From NCBI RefSeq assembly GCF_037963835.1, contig NZ_CP150145.1, positions 682,001 through 746,000 on the forward strand: a stretch of 64,000 nucleotides of DNA. Reading direction: 5' to 3'. This DNA comes from Paenibacillus sp. FSL H8-0332. Its GTDB lineage: Bacteria > Bacillota > Bacilli > Paenibacillales > Paenibacillaceae. Shown here piece after piece: positions 17,267 to 25,460 of this stretch. The notes under the pieces were generated by a model that did no database searches, was not told where the DNA came from, and saw nothing but the letters and a program-made list of their open reading frames with translations. The number at the start of each line of letters is the position of its first letter. Position 1 is the first letter of the stretch. Both the position numbers and the translations under genes were made by a program.

Positions 17267-18529
17267 ATGTCTTTTTTTAGCCGTTTCATGAAGAAGAATC
17301 AGCCCGCAGCGAGGCCGCTGTATTACGATATTGTCTGCCCGTTCTGCTTCACGCGCTTTGAGCCGGAGCAAGTGGTGTTCCGGGCCATGCACAGCCGTGA
17401 GGATGATGAGAATTATGCGCTCGGTGAGGATGATCTGCTGAATAAATACCGGGAGCGCTTCGGCCTCGATACGGTGGATGATATGGAAGCGGTTCTGCAG
17501 CCGGCGGATATCCCGGAGGAGTACCATCATTATACGGACCATGTGCTGACCGGGCTCACCGACCGCTACGGGGTGATGACCCGCAGACGGCTCTGTCCGT
17601 CCTGCCATAACGAGCTGCCTGTAACGGCCGGCAAGGTGCCTAGCAATATTATCTCGATTATCGGGGCTTCCCAAGTCGGGAAGTCTGTCTATATGACCTC
17701 GCTGATCCATACGCTCCAGCATACGACGGCAGGGCATTTCGACGCAGCCTGTATGCCGCTGAATGCCGAGATCAGCCGCAAATTCCGCACCCTGTATGAG
17801 GAACCGCTGTTCGAGCGGGGGGATCTGCTGGCGTCTACCCAGAAGGAGAAGATGCAGGAGCCGTTTATTTTCCAGTTCGTGTTCAAGGATGAGTCCAAGC
17901 CCCCGCTGACGCTGGTGTTCTTCGATGTAGCCGGTGAAGGCATGGTCGATCAGGATTATCTGGGCCTGCACGGCCAGCATATCAAGAACTCCGCAGGGAT
18001 TCTGTTCATGGTCGATCCGCTGCAGATCCGTTCCGTCCGGGAGAAGATCCGCATTAATTTCGGTGACCGCCCAGGGGAGTGGGTATCGCAGTATGATGAG
18101 CCGCGTGATGTGGTGCTGACCATGTTCGGTGATTTCATCGCTTATCAGGAGAAGAGCAAGACTGAGATTCCGACCGCAGTCGTCTTGGCCAAAAGCGATA
18201 TGCTCCACTCCCTCAAGGATGAGGATGGCGACTATATCAAGTCGAACAGCAATGTGTTCAACAACTATGTGCACCGCAAAACGCTGAACCTGGACGAGTT
18301 CCACAACATCGACGGTGAAATCCGGCGCTTCATTGAGAAGGTAGACCGTCCGTTCAAGGATACGATGGATGTTTATTTTGCCAATACGGGGTATTTCGCC
18401 GTGTCTGCGCTGGGCAGCAATCCGGTCAATCAGAAGGTGGAAGGCGTGGTCAGTCCGATCCGGGTCGATGAGCCGTTCATCTGGCTTCTGCACAAGCTGA
18501 ATTATATTGAGGGGAGCGACGGGCCGTGA
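17267..18529 (+). CDS. Zinc-ribbon TRAFAC-like GTPase ('double-GTPase' type)
   Basis: This 420-residue protein opens with two CxxC knuckles (C24/C27 and C110/C113), a split zinc ribbon. A GTPase domain follows: P-loop GASQVGKS (133-140), DVAGE (220-224) as the G3 switch, AKSD (308-311) as a variant of the NKxD guanine motif, and SAL near residue 382. It resembles the bacterial GTPases recorded beside 'GTPase-associated protein 1' families. The stop overlaps the next gene's start, so the two are coupled. It would cycle GTP in the cytoplasm under control of its neighbours. It has a strong GAGGAGGATGAG site. Confidence 0.85.
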   Translation: MSFFSRFMKKNQPAARPLYYDIVCPFCFTRFEPEQVVFRAMHSREDDENYALGEDDLLNKYRERFGLDTVDDMEAVLQPADIPEEYHHYTDHVLTGLTDRYGVMTRRRLCPSCHNELPVTAGKVPSNIISIIGASQVGKSVYMTSLIHTLQHTTAGHFDAACMPLNAEISRKFRTLYEEPLFERGDLLASTQKEKMQEPFIFQFVFKDESKPPLTLVFFDVAGEGMVDQDYLGLHGQHIKNSAGILFMVDPLQIRSVREKIRINFGDRPGEWVSQYDEPRDVVLTMFGDFIAYQEKSKTEIPTAVVLAKSDMLHSLKDEDGDYIKSNSNVFNNYVHRKTLNLDEFHNIDGEIRRFIEKVDRPFKDTMDVYFANTGYFAVSALGSNPVNQKVEGVVSPIRVDEPFIWLLHKLNYIEGSDGP

Positions 18530-21500
18530 ACAGATTGTCAGGGTCCATGATCACCCAGCAGATGTATACCCGCGAGCGCCGCGGTGTATACCGTTCGACA
18601 GAGGGCTTCGATACGGTGGCGAAATCGGAGAGTCTCGATAATAATTTTGTCAAAAAAATCCTGCACCCCTTCTGCCTCTACGATGCCCCGGCTGAGCTTA
18701 CGGCACGCGGCGAGAAGGATGAGGAGCTGTATCCGGCTGCGCTGCATCTGTTCCATACGGAGAGCAACGAGACAGTGATCGGAGAGAGCCGTTATCTGGC
18801 GGCGGATTTCACGGGGCAGCGGAGCGCTTTTTTTGCCCATAATTTCGTGGTGCCGCCTATCCGCTCCGAAGAGATTGTCGAAGGGTATGGAAGCTGGCTG
18901 CACGCGGGGTTTGCCCGGAGCTATGAGGGGGAGCCTGGCGGAACCCTGCCTGAGCTGGAGTCGATTCCCGTGGCAACCCGTTCGCTGGACGAGCCGTCAG
19001 ATCCGCGTACGGTGCTGTCCGGTCTAGGATTCACAGAAGTGCTGTTCAAAGCCCTGCTGCAGGCGGTGATGCTGTCCGTAGCCGGGAAGAAGAAAATCTA
19101 TGTAGCGCTGGATGTGCCCATCAGTGAGTTGTCGCAGCATGCGGTCCGGCTGACGGAGGTCATCTTCGCTGCGCTGCCGTATGACTTCCGCCGCAGGCTG
19201 GGAGTGATCACGTATGCCAAGGAGCCGCAGAGCCGCAAATATATTCACCTGACCTTCGTGGAGAAGGGCTCTCTGCGTCCGGGCGACCGCAATATCGAGA
19301 AGGATTATATCTTCGATCTGGCAGGTGCAAGGTTTCTGAATACCGACTTCGGCGAGTCGCGGCAGATCTATGCCGATCTGGCCTGGAAGACGCTGGTGGA
19401 AAAGGGCGGAAGCCTCCGTGATTTCGCTAAGTTTGCCGACAGCCTGCTGCTCGGGGAGAGTGCGGACCGCAAGCTGTCGCTGGCGCTCTACAATGAGCTG
19501 GCGGTTTTTTATGAAATCGAGCAAGGCAACGAAGCCTTATATACAGACAACAAGAATGCTATACTCGGCGGCCTGCTGTCCTATCTGAAGCCGGAGGGGA
19601 AGCTGGACTCGCGGGTGCGGCTGAATGATATGTTCCTGGAGCGGTTCGACCGCGAATATGATCTGATCCGTAAGAAGGGGATTCCGTCAGTGGAGATCCT
19701 GGAACAGTTCAAGTCGTATTACGCGCTGCCGGGCCATAATTACCGGGTGAAGATCGTCGATTACTTCATCAACGGGATGCTGAATTGCCAGTCCGGTGGC
19801 CGGGAGGATGTGCTGGCGGCGGCTTACGGGATTATTGAGAGCAATGCGGAGCTTAGTGAGGCGTTCTTCAAAAAAGTGCTGTCGCAATCGCTCTTCCGCA
19901 GAGCGCTGTTCGAGCCGTATCTGGAATCCCGGCTGGCGGCCGCTGCCGGAACGGCAGATATCCTCCGCCTCGTGGGCCACTTCGGCCGGAGCCTTCCAGA
20001 GGTGCTTCAGCAGCCAGCGGTACGGGATACCTTCAAGGAATATCTGCTGGAGAAGCTGCAGCGGGAGTCCGATCCGGTATCGGCGGTAACGGCTGTTCAT
20101 GAAGCGGTCCAGCAGGCAGAGAAGCAGCGCCGCAGAGGCGGCGTATACCCGGAGGCCTTGTCCGTTATGGAGGAGCTGGGCACGGTTGCCGACCGCTTCC
20201 TGTTGAACCGGCTTTCGCTGGACGAGCTGACGATGGAGCAGCTGCTGGAGATCTCGTTCTTGCGTTACCGGGATACGGCAGACTGGCAGCCGCCGCTCGA
20301 CGCGATTGCGAAGCGCAAAGCGAATGCGCTGCGCGCGGCCTACCGCTGGTTCGGGGAGGAGTCGCCGGACGAGGAGATTTTTGCGGGACTGACACCGCGT
20401 GAGCTGGACGATGTACAACTGCTCGGTGCGCGGTGGCTGAAGGAAGCGCGAAGCCTTGAGCCGTTCGACCGGCTGCCGCTGGCCTTCTATCACAGCAGTG
20501 AACGCGAAGGCGGACCGCTGGATTATGATGCGCTGCTGGATCTGGTGGTCCGCAAGGCGGGCAATGACAAGGAGACAGTGTACCGGTTCCTGGACTGGTC
20601 GCAGCATAGCTGGCTGTTCGCAAGCTCAGGCAAGAAGCTGTGGCCGAATTACAAGCGGGCCGTGCTGAGATACTTCCTGAAGAGCGACCGCGAGGCATTC
20701 AAGAACCGGGAATTCCGCAAAACCCATCTCGACACAGCAACGCCTGCTATGCAGACTGTCTACAATGAAGCCCGCGCCCAGCTGGCTTCGCCGCTGGCGC
20801 GGTGGGTCAGCCGCAGCCGATTTCAAATCCTGATCTCAGGGAGCATCCTCGGGATCATTCTGATTGCGGCGGTTATCCTGCTGAGCCAGCTAGGGGGACG
20901 CGGCAAGGATACAGCTGCGCCGGTGGCCAGCCCCAGCTCGCTTCCGGCAGTGACCGGACAAGCCGCTGTAGCGGTCCCGGTCTCTGTCCGGCTTGTCGGC
21001 GGGAATAGCGGGGGTGATGTAGGAACTGGCGGGGATAACGGCGGTGATGCGGGAAGCGGAGAAGCGGGCAAGAATAACGGCGTGAAGCTGTTGTTCAGCT
21101 TCACTGATGCGGCGGAATGCTCCGCCTTCAAGCCGGAGCGGATCGGCGTGGAGTCCGCCAGCGGCGTTACGGACTACGAGGTTAAGGCAACGGTTAACAG
21201 TTGCCAGGTTGCAGCAGGTGCCGGAGTAGACGGCGATGCGAAGGGTAATGCAGGCGCCGGAGCGGACGGCGATGCGAGTGGTAAAGCAGGTGCCGGAGTA
21301 GACGGCGATGCAAAGGGCGAGACAGGAGCCGGAGTGGATGGCGATGCGAAGGGCGAGGCAGGCGCCGGAGTAGACAGCGATGCGAGCGGTAGGGTAGACG
21401 CCGGAGTGGAAGGCGGTGCAGACAGTGGAGCCACCGCCTCTCCAGCGGCGGCAGGGACTCCTCCGTCACGCGTATACGAGGTGACGGTGGAGCTTTCAGC

Positions 21501-21654
21501 AGGCGCGAAGCTGGCGGTAGGTGATATGATCACCGCCGGAAGATACTCGCTGCAGCTGGCGGCAGATCCGGGCAGCGCCCCGGAAGCTACAGCTACCGCC
21601 GCGCCTAGCGCGGAGCCATCCGCTTCCGCAAGCCCGGAAGCGGACGCGGAATAA
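18526..21654 (+). CDS. Large GTPase-associated-type protein with membrane segment and repeat tail
   Basis: This 1042-residue protein starts at the GTG overlapping the GTPase stop by 4 bases. The N-terminus (QQMYTRERRGVYRSTEGFDTVAKS, then FFAHNFVVP) resembles the N-terminal domain of 'GTPase-associated protein 1' families. A long helical middle region runs to ~750. One membrane helix (about 766-788, FQILISGSILGIILIAAVIL) is followed by a Gly/Ala/Asp-rich tail. Residues ~898-965 are about six 12-residue repeats of the type AGAGVDGDAKGE, then a beta-rich end. The large N-part faces the GTPase in the cytoplasm and the tail lies outside. A GAP or effector role is inferred from gene coupling. Name match is from memory, not a search. 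Confidence 0.8.
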   Translation: MNRLSGSMITQQMYTRERRGVYRSTEGFDTVAKSESLDNNFVKKILHPFCLYDAPAELTARGEKDEELYPAALHLFHTESNETVIGESRYLAADFTGQRSAFFAHNFVVPPIRSEEIVEGYGSWLHAGFARSYEGEPGGTLPELESIPVATRSLDEPSDPRTVLSGLGFTEVLFKALLQAVMLSVAGKKKIYVALDVPISELSQHAVRLTEVIFAALPYDFRRRLGVITYAKEPQSRKYIHLTFVEKGSLRPGDRNIEKDYIFDLAGARFLNTDFGESRQIYADLAWKTLVEKGGSLRDFAKFADSLLLGESADRKLSLALYNELAVFYEIEQGNEALYTDNKNAILGGLLSYLKPEGKLDSRVRLNDMFLERFDREYDLIRKKGIPSVEILEQFKSYYALPGHNYRVKIVDYFINGMLNCQSGGREDVLAAAYGIIESNAELSEAFFKKVLSQSLFRRALFEPYLESRLAAAAGTADILRLVGHFGRSLPEVLQQPAVRDTFKEYLLEKLQRESDPVSAVTAVHEAVQQAEKQRRRGGVYPEALSVMEELGTVADRFLLNRLSLDELTMEQLLEISFLRYRDTADWQPPLDAIAKRKANALRAAYRWFGEESPDEEIFAGLTPRELDDVQLLGARWLKEARSLEPFDRLPLAFYHSSEREGGPLDYDALLDLVVRKAGNDKETVYRFLDWSQHSWLFASSGKKLWPNYKRAVLRYFLKSDREAFKNREFRKTHLDTATPAMQTVYNEARAQLASPLARWVSRSRFQILISGSILGIILIAAVILLSQLGGRGKDTAAPVASPSSLPAVTGQAAVAVPVSVRLVGGNSGGDVGTGGDNGGDAGSGEAGKNNGVKLLFSFTDAAECSAFKPERIGVESASGVTDYEVKATVNSCQVAAGAGVDGDAKGNAGAGADGDASGKAGAGVDGDAKGETGAGVDGDAKGEAGAGVDSDASGRVDAGVEGGADSGATASPAAAGTPPSRVYEVTVELSAGAKLAVGDMITAGRYSLQLAADPGSAPEATATAAPSAEPSASASPEADAE
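21210..21420 (+). repeat. In-frame 36-bp minisatellite in the GTPase-associated gene
   Basis: About six imperfect 36-bp units encode AGAGVDGDAKGE-like segments. Being in frame, they change tail length in 12-residue steps. They lie in the predicted extracytoplasmic part. Confidence 0.8.
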
Positions 21655-22454
21655 CACAGCGGCCATAAGCAGGCCGCGTAAGCTTGTAACTATTGCGATC
21701 AGGTAACATTGCAGAGATAGGTGTACTCTATACAACTAAAAACAGTGAGAAGGAAGGCATACCTCTCTAAGTGTATTCCATACAACTAATTTTGCTCGAA
21801 TGGGCGAAAAGCTGGGTACAGAAGCATTTTAGGTGTACGAAATACAACTAAAAGTACATTTGGTGGTAAATCAGACGATTTAGTTGTACAGATTGCATTT
21901 AAGAATAACGTTTGGAGCTAGAATAGCACCTTAATCGGGGTACGGCAGACCCTCAGCAAGCGAGGGGATTAAATGAATGCTGTTAGTTTAAACCTGATGA
22001 TCGACTAGCTGCTCGATTGTACTTTGTACACTAGAATGAGGCATATTGATCCTTATATGGTGTTCTGTTGTATTCGGTACATTAGATTTTGGGAATTTGG
22101 CCCGGCGGAGGGGTAGTTGCCACAATCGATTGTATGAAATGCAGCAGAATGCGTTATCGGCCGCTTTTACACGAATTCTAATGTACATAATACAATCGCC
22201 TGCTGCCGCTGTCTCTGCTAGTACCGCCAACGTCTTAATTGACAACAGAAGAATGACTCCATAGTCCTGAATAGTACGATGTGCCGGGGGAGCGGGCATG
22301 TGCTGTTCAGGATTTTTGTGCAGAATGGGCTGAGCTTTGGGGGAGCTGGAATAGATATAGCTTGTCTATAGACATACAGGGGAATAGTCGATATGATGGT
22401 TTGAGAATATTAAAATTTAATAAGCTTGAGGAAAAGGTGCAGATTGCCTTAGAG
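21655..22454. other. Long intergenic region with scattered TGTA...TACA palindromes
   Basis: No gene is seen. A GCGGCC/GGCCGC hairpin at 21659-21677 without a T-run may end the upstream unit. From 21719 to 22200 at least seven short palindromes of the type TGTAY-N3-RTACA occur in both orientations: near 21722, 21772, 21834, 21886 (reversed), 22018, 22069 and 22180. The stretch 22260-22454 shows nothing recognisable except AT-rich sequence that may hold the riboswitch promoter. Confidence 0.7.
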
Positions 22455-22648
22455 ACCGCGCGCTGTCGCTAGCAGATGCTGGCAGGGCTATGTCTAATAG
22501 AGGAATCTGCTTAAAAGGGAAGCCCGGTGCAAGTCCGGCGCGGTCCCGCCACTGTAAGTACGGAGCAACTCCTGAGGAGCCACTGTCTGCTAAGCGGATG
22601 GGAAGGCGGGGGAAGCGGTGAAGTATGAGCCAGGAGACCTGCCTTTTT
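22455..22648 (+). ncRNA. Cobalamin (AdoCbl-type) riboswitch
   Basis: The stretch carries the conserved core in order: AAAAGGGAAGCCCGGTGCAA, a CCGGCGCGGTCCCGCCACTG B12 box, then GGAGC and finally AGCCAGGAGACCTGCC. It precedes the secreted intrinsic-factor-like gene at 22875 by about 230 bases and should turn it off when B12 is plentiful. Confidence 0.95.
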
Positions 22649-22757
22649 CGTTGTTGTTTCTATTCTTCGGGGGTAAGAATGTGGAAGCAGATGCTGATAT
22701 TGGCGAGGGCTGTATATTGCTGCATTGTATGTAATGTGGGAGAGCAATCGACTCCTT

Positions 22758-22815
22758 CAGCCGCCCTGTATTGTATTCTTCCCCGGCCGCCCTGCACAGG
22801 GCGGTCTTTAGGTTG
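22758..22815 (+). promoter_or_regulatory. Riboswitch expression platform with alternative hairpins
   Basis: GGCCGCCCTG at ~22785 pairs with CAGGGCGGTC at ~22797, followed by TTTAGGTT, which resembles a terminator. A second copy, GCCGCCCTG at ~22760, could pair with the same 3' arm as an anti-terminator. This would be the switch controlled by the aptamer. Confidence 0.55.
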
Positions 22816-22874
22816 CCGCTCTATTTGCGGAGGAAGCAGGATTCATCCATTCTATTTCAGGAAAGAGGTTAGTT

Positions 22875-25040
22875 ATGAAGAACCATTCTCTATCATCCAG
22901 GTTCACACGGCTGGGACTTGCTGTGGTTATGCTGTTCGCAATGCTGGGAGCAGCCGTAGCCCCGGCAGGACAAGCTGCTGCTGCACAGGCAGGCGGGACT
23001 TCCGCACCAGCGGTATCCGCTCTGCCCGCAAAAGAGGCAGCCAGCGTAACCGCTGCAGTCTATGCTACTGCGGAATTCATGCTGAAGAACGGAGTCCAGT
23101 CGGACTGGCAGGCAATTGGCCTTGCGCAAGCGGGCTATAAGGTTCCTGTCAGCTATCTGAAGGCGCTTGAAGGTAAGGTGAGTGAGGCTAAGGGTGTTTT
23201 TGCCAGAGCTACGGACTATGCCCGGATTACGCTTGCCGTTAAGGCACTGGGCGGCGACCCGGCGAATGTGGCAGGCTATAACCTGATCGAGAAGCTCTAC
23301 AATCACGATGCAATTACCGGCCAGACGCTGAATAATCCAGTCTATGCACTGCTGGCTCTGGATTCCGGCAGCTATACGATCCCGGCAAATGCAAATTGGA
23401 CACAATCTAAGCTGCTGGCAGAGATTCTGGCAAAGCAGAACCCGGACGGCGGCTTCACCCTGACCACGGGTGCGAGTGATCCTGACATGACAGCGATGGT
23501 GCTGAACGCACTGGCTGGACACAAGCAGGAAGCAGCAGTGAATACTGCCGGTCAGCGGGCAGCAGCCTGGTTGTCTAAGGCACAGGACAAGAACGGCGGA
23601 TATGGCGACAGCAGTGAGAGTGTAGCTCAGGCCATTATCGGTCTGTCTGCCTTCGGCATTGATCCGGCAGGAGCAGAGTATACCAAAGGCCAGATTAATC
23701 TGGTCAGCAAGCTGATGAGCTTCAGCGCAGCTGATGGAGGATTCGTCCACACTGCGGGCGGCAGCTCCAATGCTCTCTCTACGGAGCAGGCACTGGAGGC
23801 TATGGTAGCGTACCAGCTGTTTGGTACAGGCGGTAAGCTCTTTGATTTTAGCGGCACACCAGTGAAGAATCCTCAGGTAAGTGTCTCGGTTACTGTTGAA
23901 GGTCCGAATGGAACCTTGGCTGAGGGCAGCGTGTACGCCGGAAATGTGCTTAAGGCACTGGAAAAGACTGCAGCAGCCAAGCGCCTGGCCCTGGTCAATA
24001 AAGCAGGCAATTATGTGACGGGGATCGGCGGCGTGATTGCGGGTACTTTTGGCGGATATGATGGCTGGATGTATGTGGTTGCACGCGGCGGAGCATGGAT
24101 CTATCCAAGTGTAGGGATGGGCGACTTCGCGCTGGAGGAGAATGACCGCATCGTGGTCTATTATGGCGGGGACAACACGCAGGTGGTTGATGCCGTAACC
24201 GTGACTCCCGCACAGCCGCAGCCTGGACAAGATCTGAAGGTGCAGGTAACCCAGAAGCAATGGGTCTGGAATGAGGCGACCTTCACCTCCGATCCGGTAA
24301 CTTCACCGGCAGCAGGCATACAGGTAACCATCGGCGGCAAAACAGCAGTTACAGATGCTGCGGGTGTGGCTGTTGTGGCTGGTGGTCTGCCGGCGAATAA
24401 ATATAACCTGACGGTTACGGGATATCTGAAGGATAAGACCCCTGCCATCGTGCGTCATACGGTCCCGGTAACGGTGGCTTCTGCGGCGGAGGACCGTCCG
24501 GCTTTTGCCGATGTGAAGTCGATCTCGCCTTGGGCGCTGGAGTCGGTATACACGGCGTATGACCGCAAGCTGATGAATGGTGTGAGTGAGGGCAGCCTGC
24601 TGTTTGCACCGAAAAAGAATATTACCCGTGCTGAATTTGCAGCACTGCTGCTTCGTTTAACCGGCAACGAGCCGTCTGTGGCGGCTTCCGCTGGGGCCTT
24701 CAGTGATGTTAAGGCCGGTACATGGTATTATGGAACAGTGAACCGGGCGAAGGAGCTAGGAATCATCAGCGGCGTGACGGCCACGACGTTCAAACCGGAC
24801 GGACTGGTTACGCGCCAGGATATGGCTGTGATGATGGTTAGAGCTTTTAAGCTGGATGCGGCATCAGCTGGAGCAGGGGCTGGTAAGTTCAGCGACGAAG
24901 ATAAGATCAGTGACTATGCATTGTCCGCTGTCCGTACGGTGACGGGACTTGGATATATGAGCGGCACCGGCGGCGCATTCGAGCCTTCCGCTGTGGTAAC
25001 CCGTGAGATGGCTGCTGCTGTGGCGGTTAGATTGCCATAG
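22875..25040 (+). CDS. S-layer-anchored intrinsic factor/transcobalamin-like B12-binding protein
   Basis: This 721-residue protein has a signal peptide (about 1-35). Residues ~45-330 are an alpha/alpha-toroid region with repeated QNPDGGF and KNGGYG-type motifs. A DUF4430-like beta domain (~335-435) contains GGYDGWMYVVARGG. One Ig or CNA-B-like domain follows (~440-535), then three SLH repeats (~545-721, AFADVKSISPWALESVYTAYDR, FSDVKAGTWYYGTVNRAKELG, FSDEDKISDYAL). Toroid plus DUF4430 is the domain pair of mammalian intrinsic factor and transcobalamin. Together with the upstream cobalamin riboswitch and the downstream ECF transporter, this suggests B12 capture at the cell surface. The AGGAAAGAGG site supports the start. 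Confidence 0.85.
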   Translation: MKNHSLSSRFTRLGLAVVMLFAMLGAAVAPAGQAAAAQAGGTSAPAVSALPAKEAASVTAAVYATAEFMLKNGVQSDWQAIGLAQAGYKVPVSYLKALEGKVSEAKGVFARATDYARITLAVKALGGDPANVAGYNLIEKLYNHDAITGQTLNNPVYALLALDSGSYTIPANANWTQSKLLAEILAKQNPDGGFTLTTGASDPDMTAMVLNALAGHKQEAAVNTAGQRAAAWLSKAQDKNGGYGDSSESVAQAIIGLSAFGIDPAGAEYTKGQINLVSKLMSFSAADGGFVHTAGGSSNALSTEQALEAMVAYQLFGTGGKLFDFSGTPVKNPQVSVSVTVEGPNGTLAEGSVYAGNVLKALEKTAAAKRLALVNKAGNYVTGIGGVIAGTFGGYDGWMYVVARGGAWIYPSVGMGDFALEENDRIVVYYGGDNTQVVDAVTVTPAQPQPGQDLKVQVTQKQWVWNEATFTSDPVTSPAAGIQVTIGGKTAVTDAAGVAVVAGGLPANKYNLTVTGYLKDKTPAIVRHTVPVTVASAAEDRPAFADVKSISPWALESVYTAYDRKLMNGVSEGSLLFAPKKNITRAEFAALLLRLTGNEPSVAASAGAFSDVKAGTWYYGTVNRAKELGIISGVTATTFKPDGLVTRQDMAVMMVRAFKLDAASAGAGAGKFSDEDKISDYALSAVRTVTGLGYMSGTGGAFEPSAVVTREMAAAVAVRLP

Positions 25041-25460
25041 TTCTTAGTTGGAGTTGGGAGCAGACAGTACTGCACGCTGGGGCCGACGATAAGTGGATAA
25101 ATGACATCTAATTTAGCTGGATTTGCTGCAGAGCGGGAGCTAGTTGGATAAATGACACTTATTCAGGTCTAAAGCTGCAGAAGGATGAGGTATGGGCAGA
25201 ATTAGATGCCTTAATTCCAACTAATTTCTGTACAGATGCGTAACCGGGAGAATTAAGTGTAGAAAATCCAACTAACGCACCCGTGCCGATGAGCCGTTGA
25301 GGCGTATAGGGTTGCCTAAGCGCTGGAGGCTCGTTAGATGGGCGGATTTGGTTGGAATTCGTTTGGATATGTGTTGAAAAGTAAGCATAAGGTGTATGAA
25401 GGAACGGGGAACAGGCTGACTGCCCCCGTTCTTTTCCCTTTTTGTGGAGGTGTGCAGGTA
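25041..25460. other. Intergenic region with convergent repeats and a possible structured leader
   Basis: Four copies of a TAGTTGGAT-type repeat lie here: direct at about 25090 and 25141, inverted at about 25199-25227 and 25250-25276. Nested stems GAGCC/GGCTC (25291/25328) and AGGC/GCCT (25300/25314) and a terminator-like hairpin follow. No gene is seen. Confidence 0.65.
25402..25440 (+). terminator. Intrinsic terminator or attenuator before the DUF4430 lipoprotein gene
   Basis: GAACGGGG pairs with CCCCCGTTC and is followed by TTTTCCCTTTTT. It stands only ~20 bases before the start at 25461, a position expected of an attenuator as much as of the terminator of the upstream gene. Confidence 0.6.

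Noticed and set aside
16517..18493. 658-codon minus-strand frame opposite the FN3-like and GTPase genes
   Set aside because: It spans two well-supported plus-strand genes and has no recognisable motifs or ribosome site.
22893..24260. 455-codon minus-strand frame opposite the SLH protein
   Set aside because: It is antisense to a gene with signal peptide, toroid, DUF4430 and SLH domains. Its Cys/His-rich translation has no family features.
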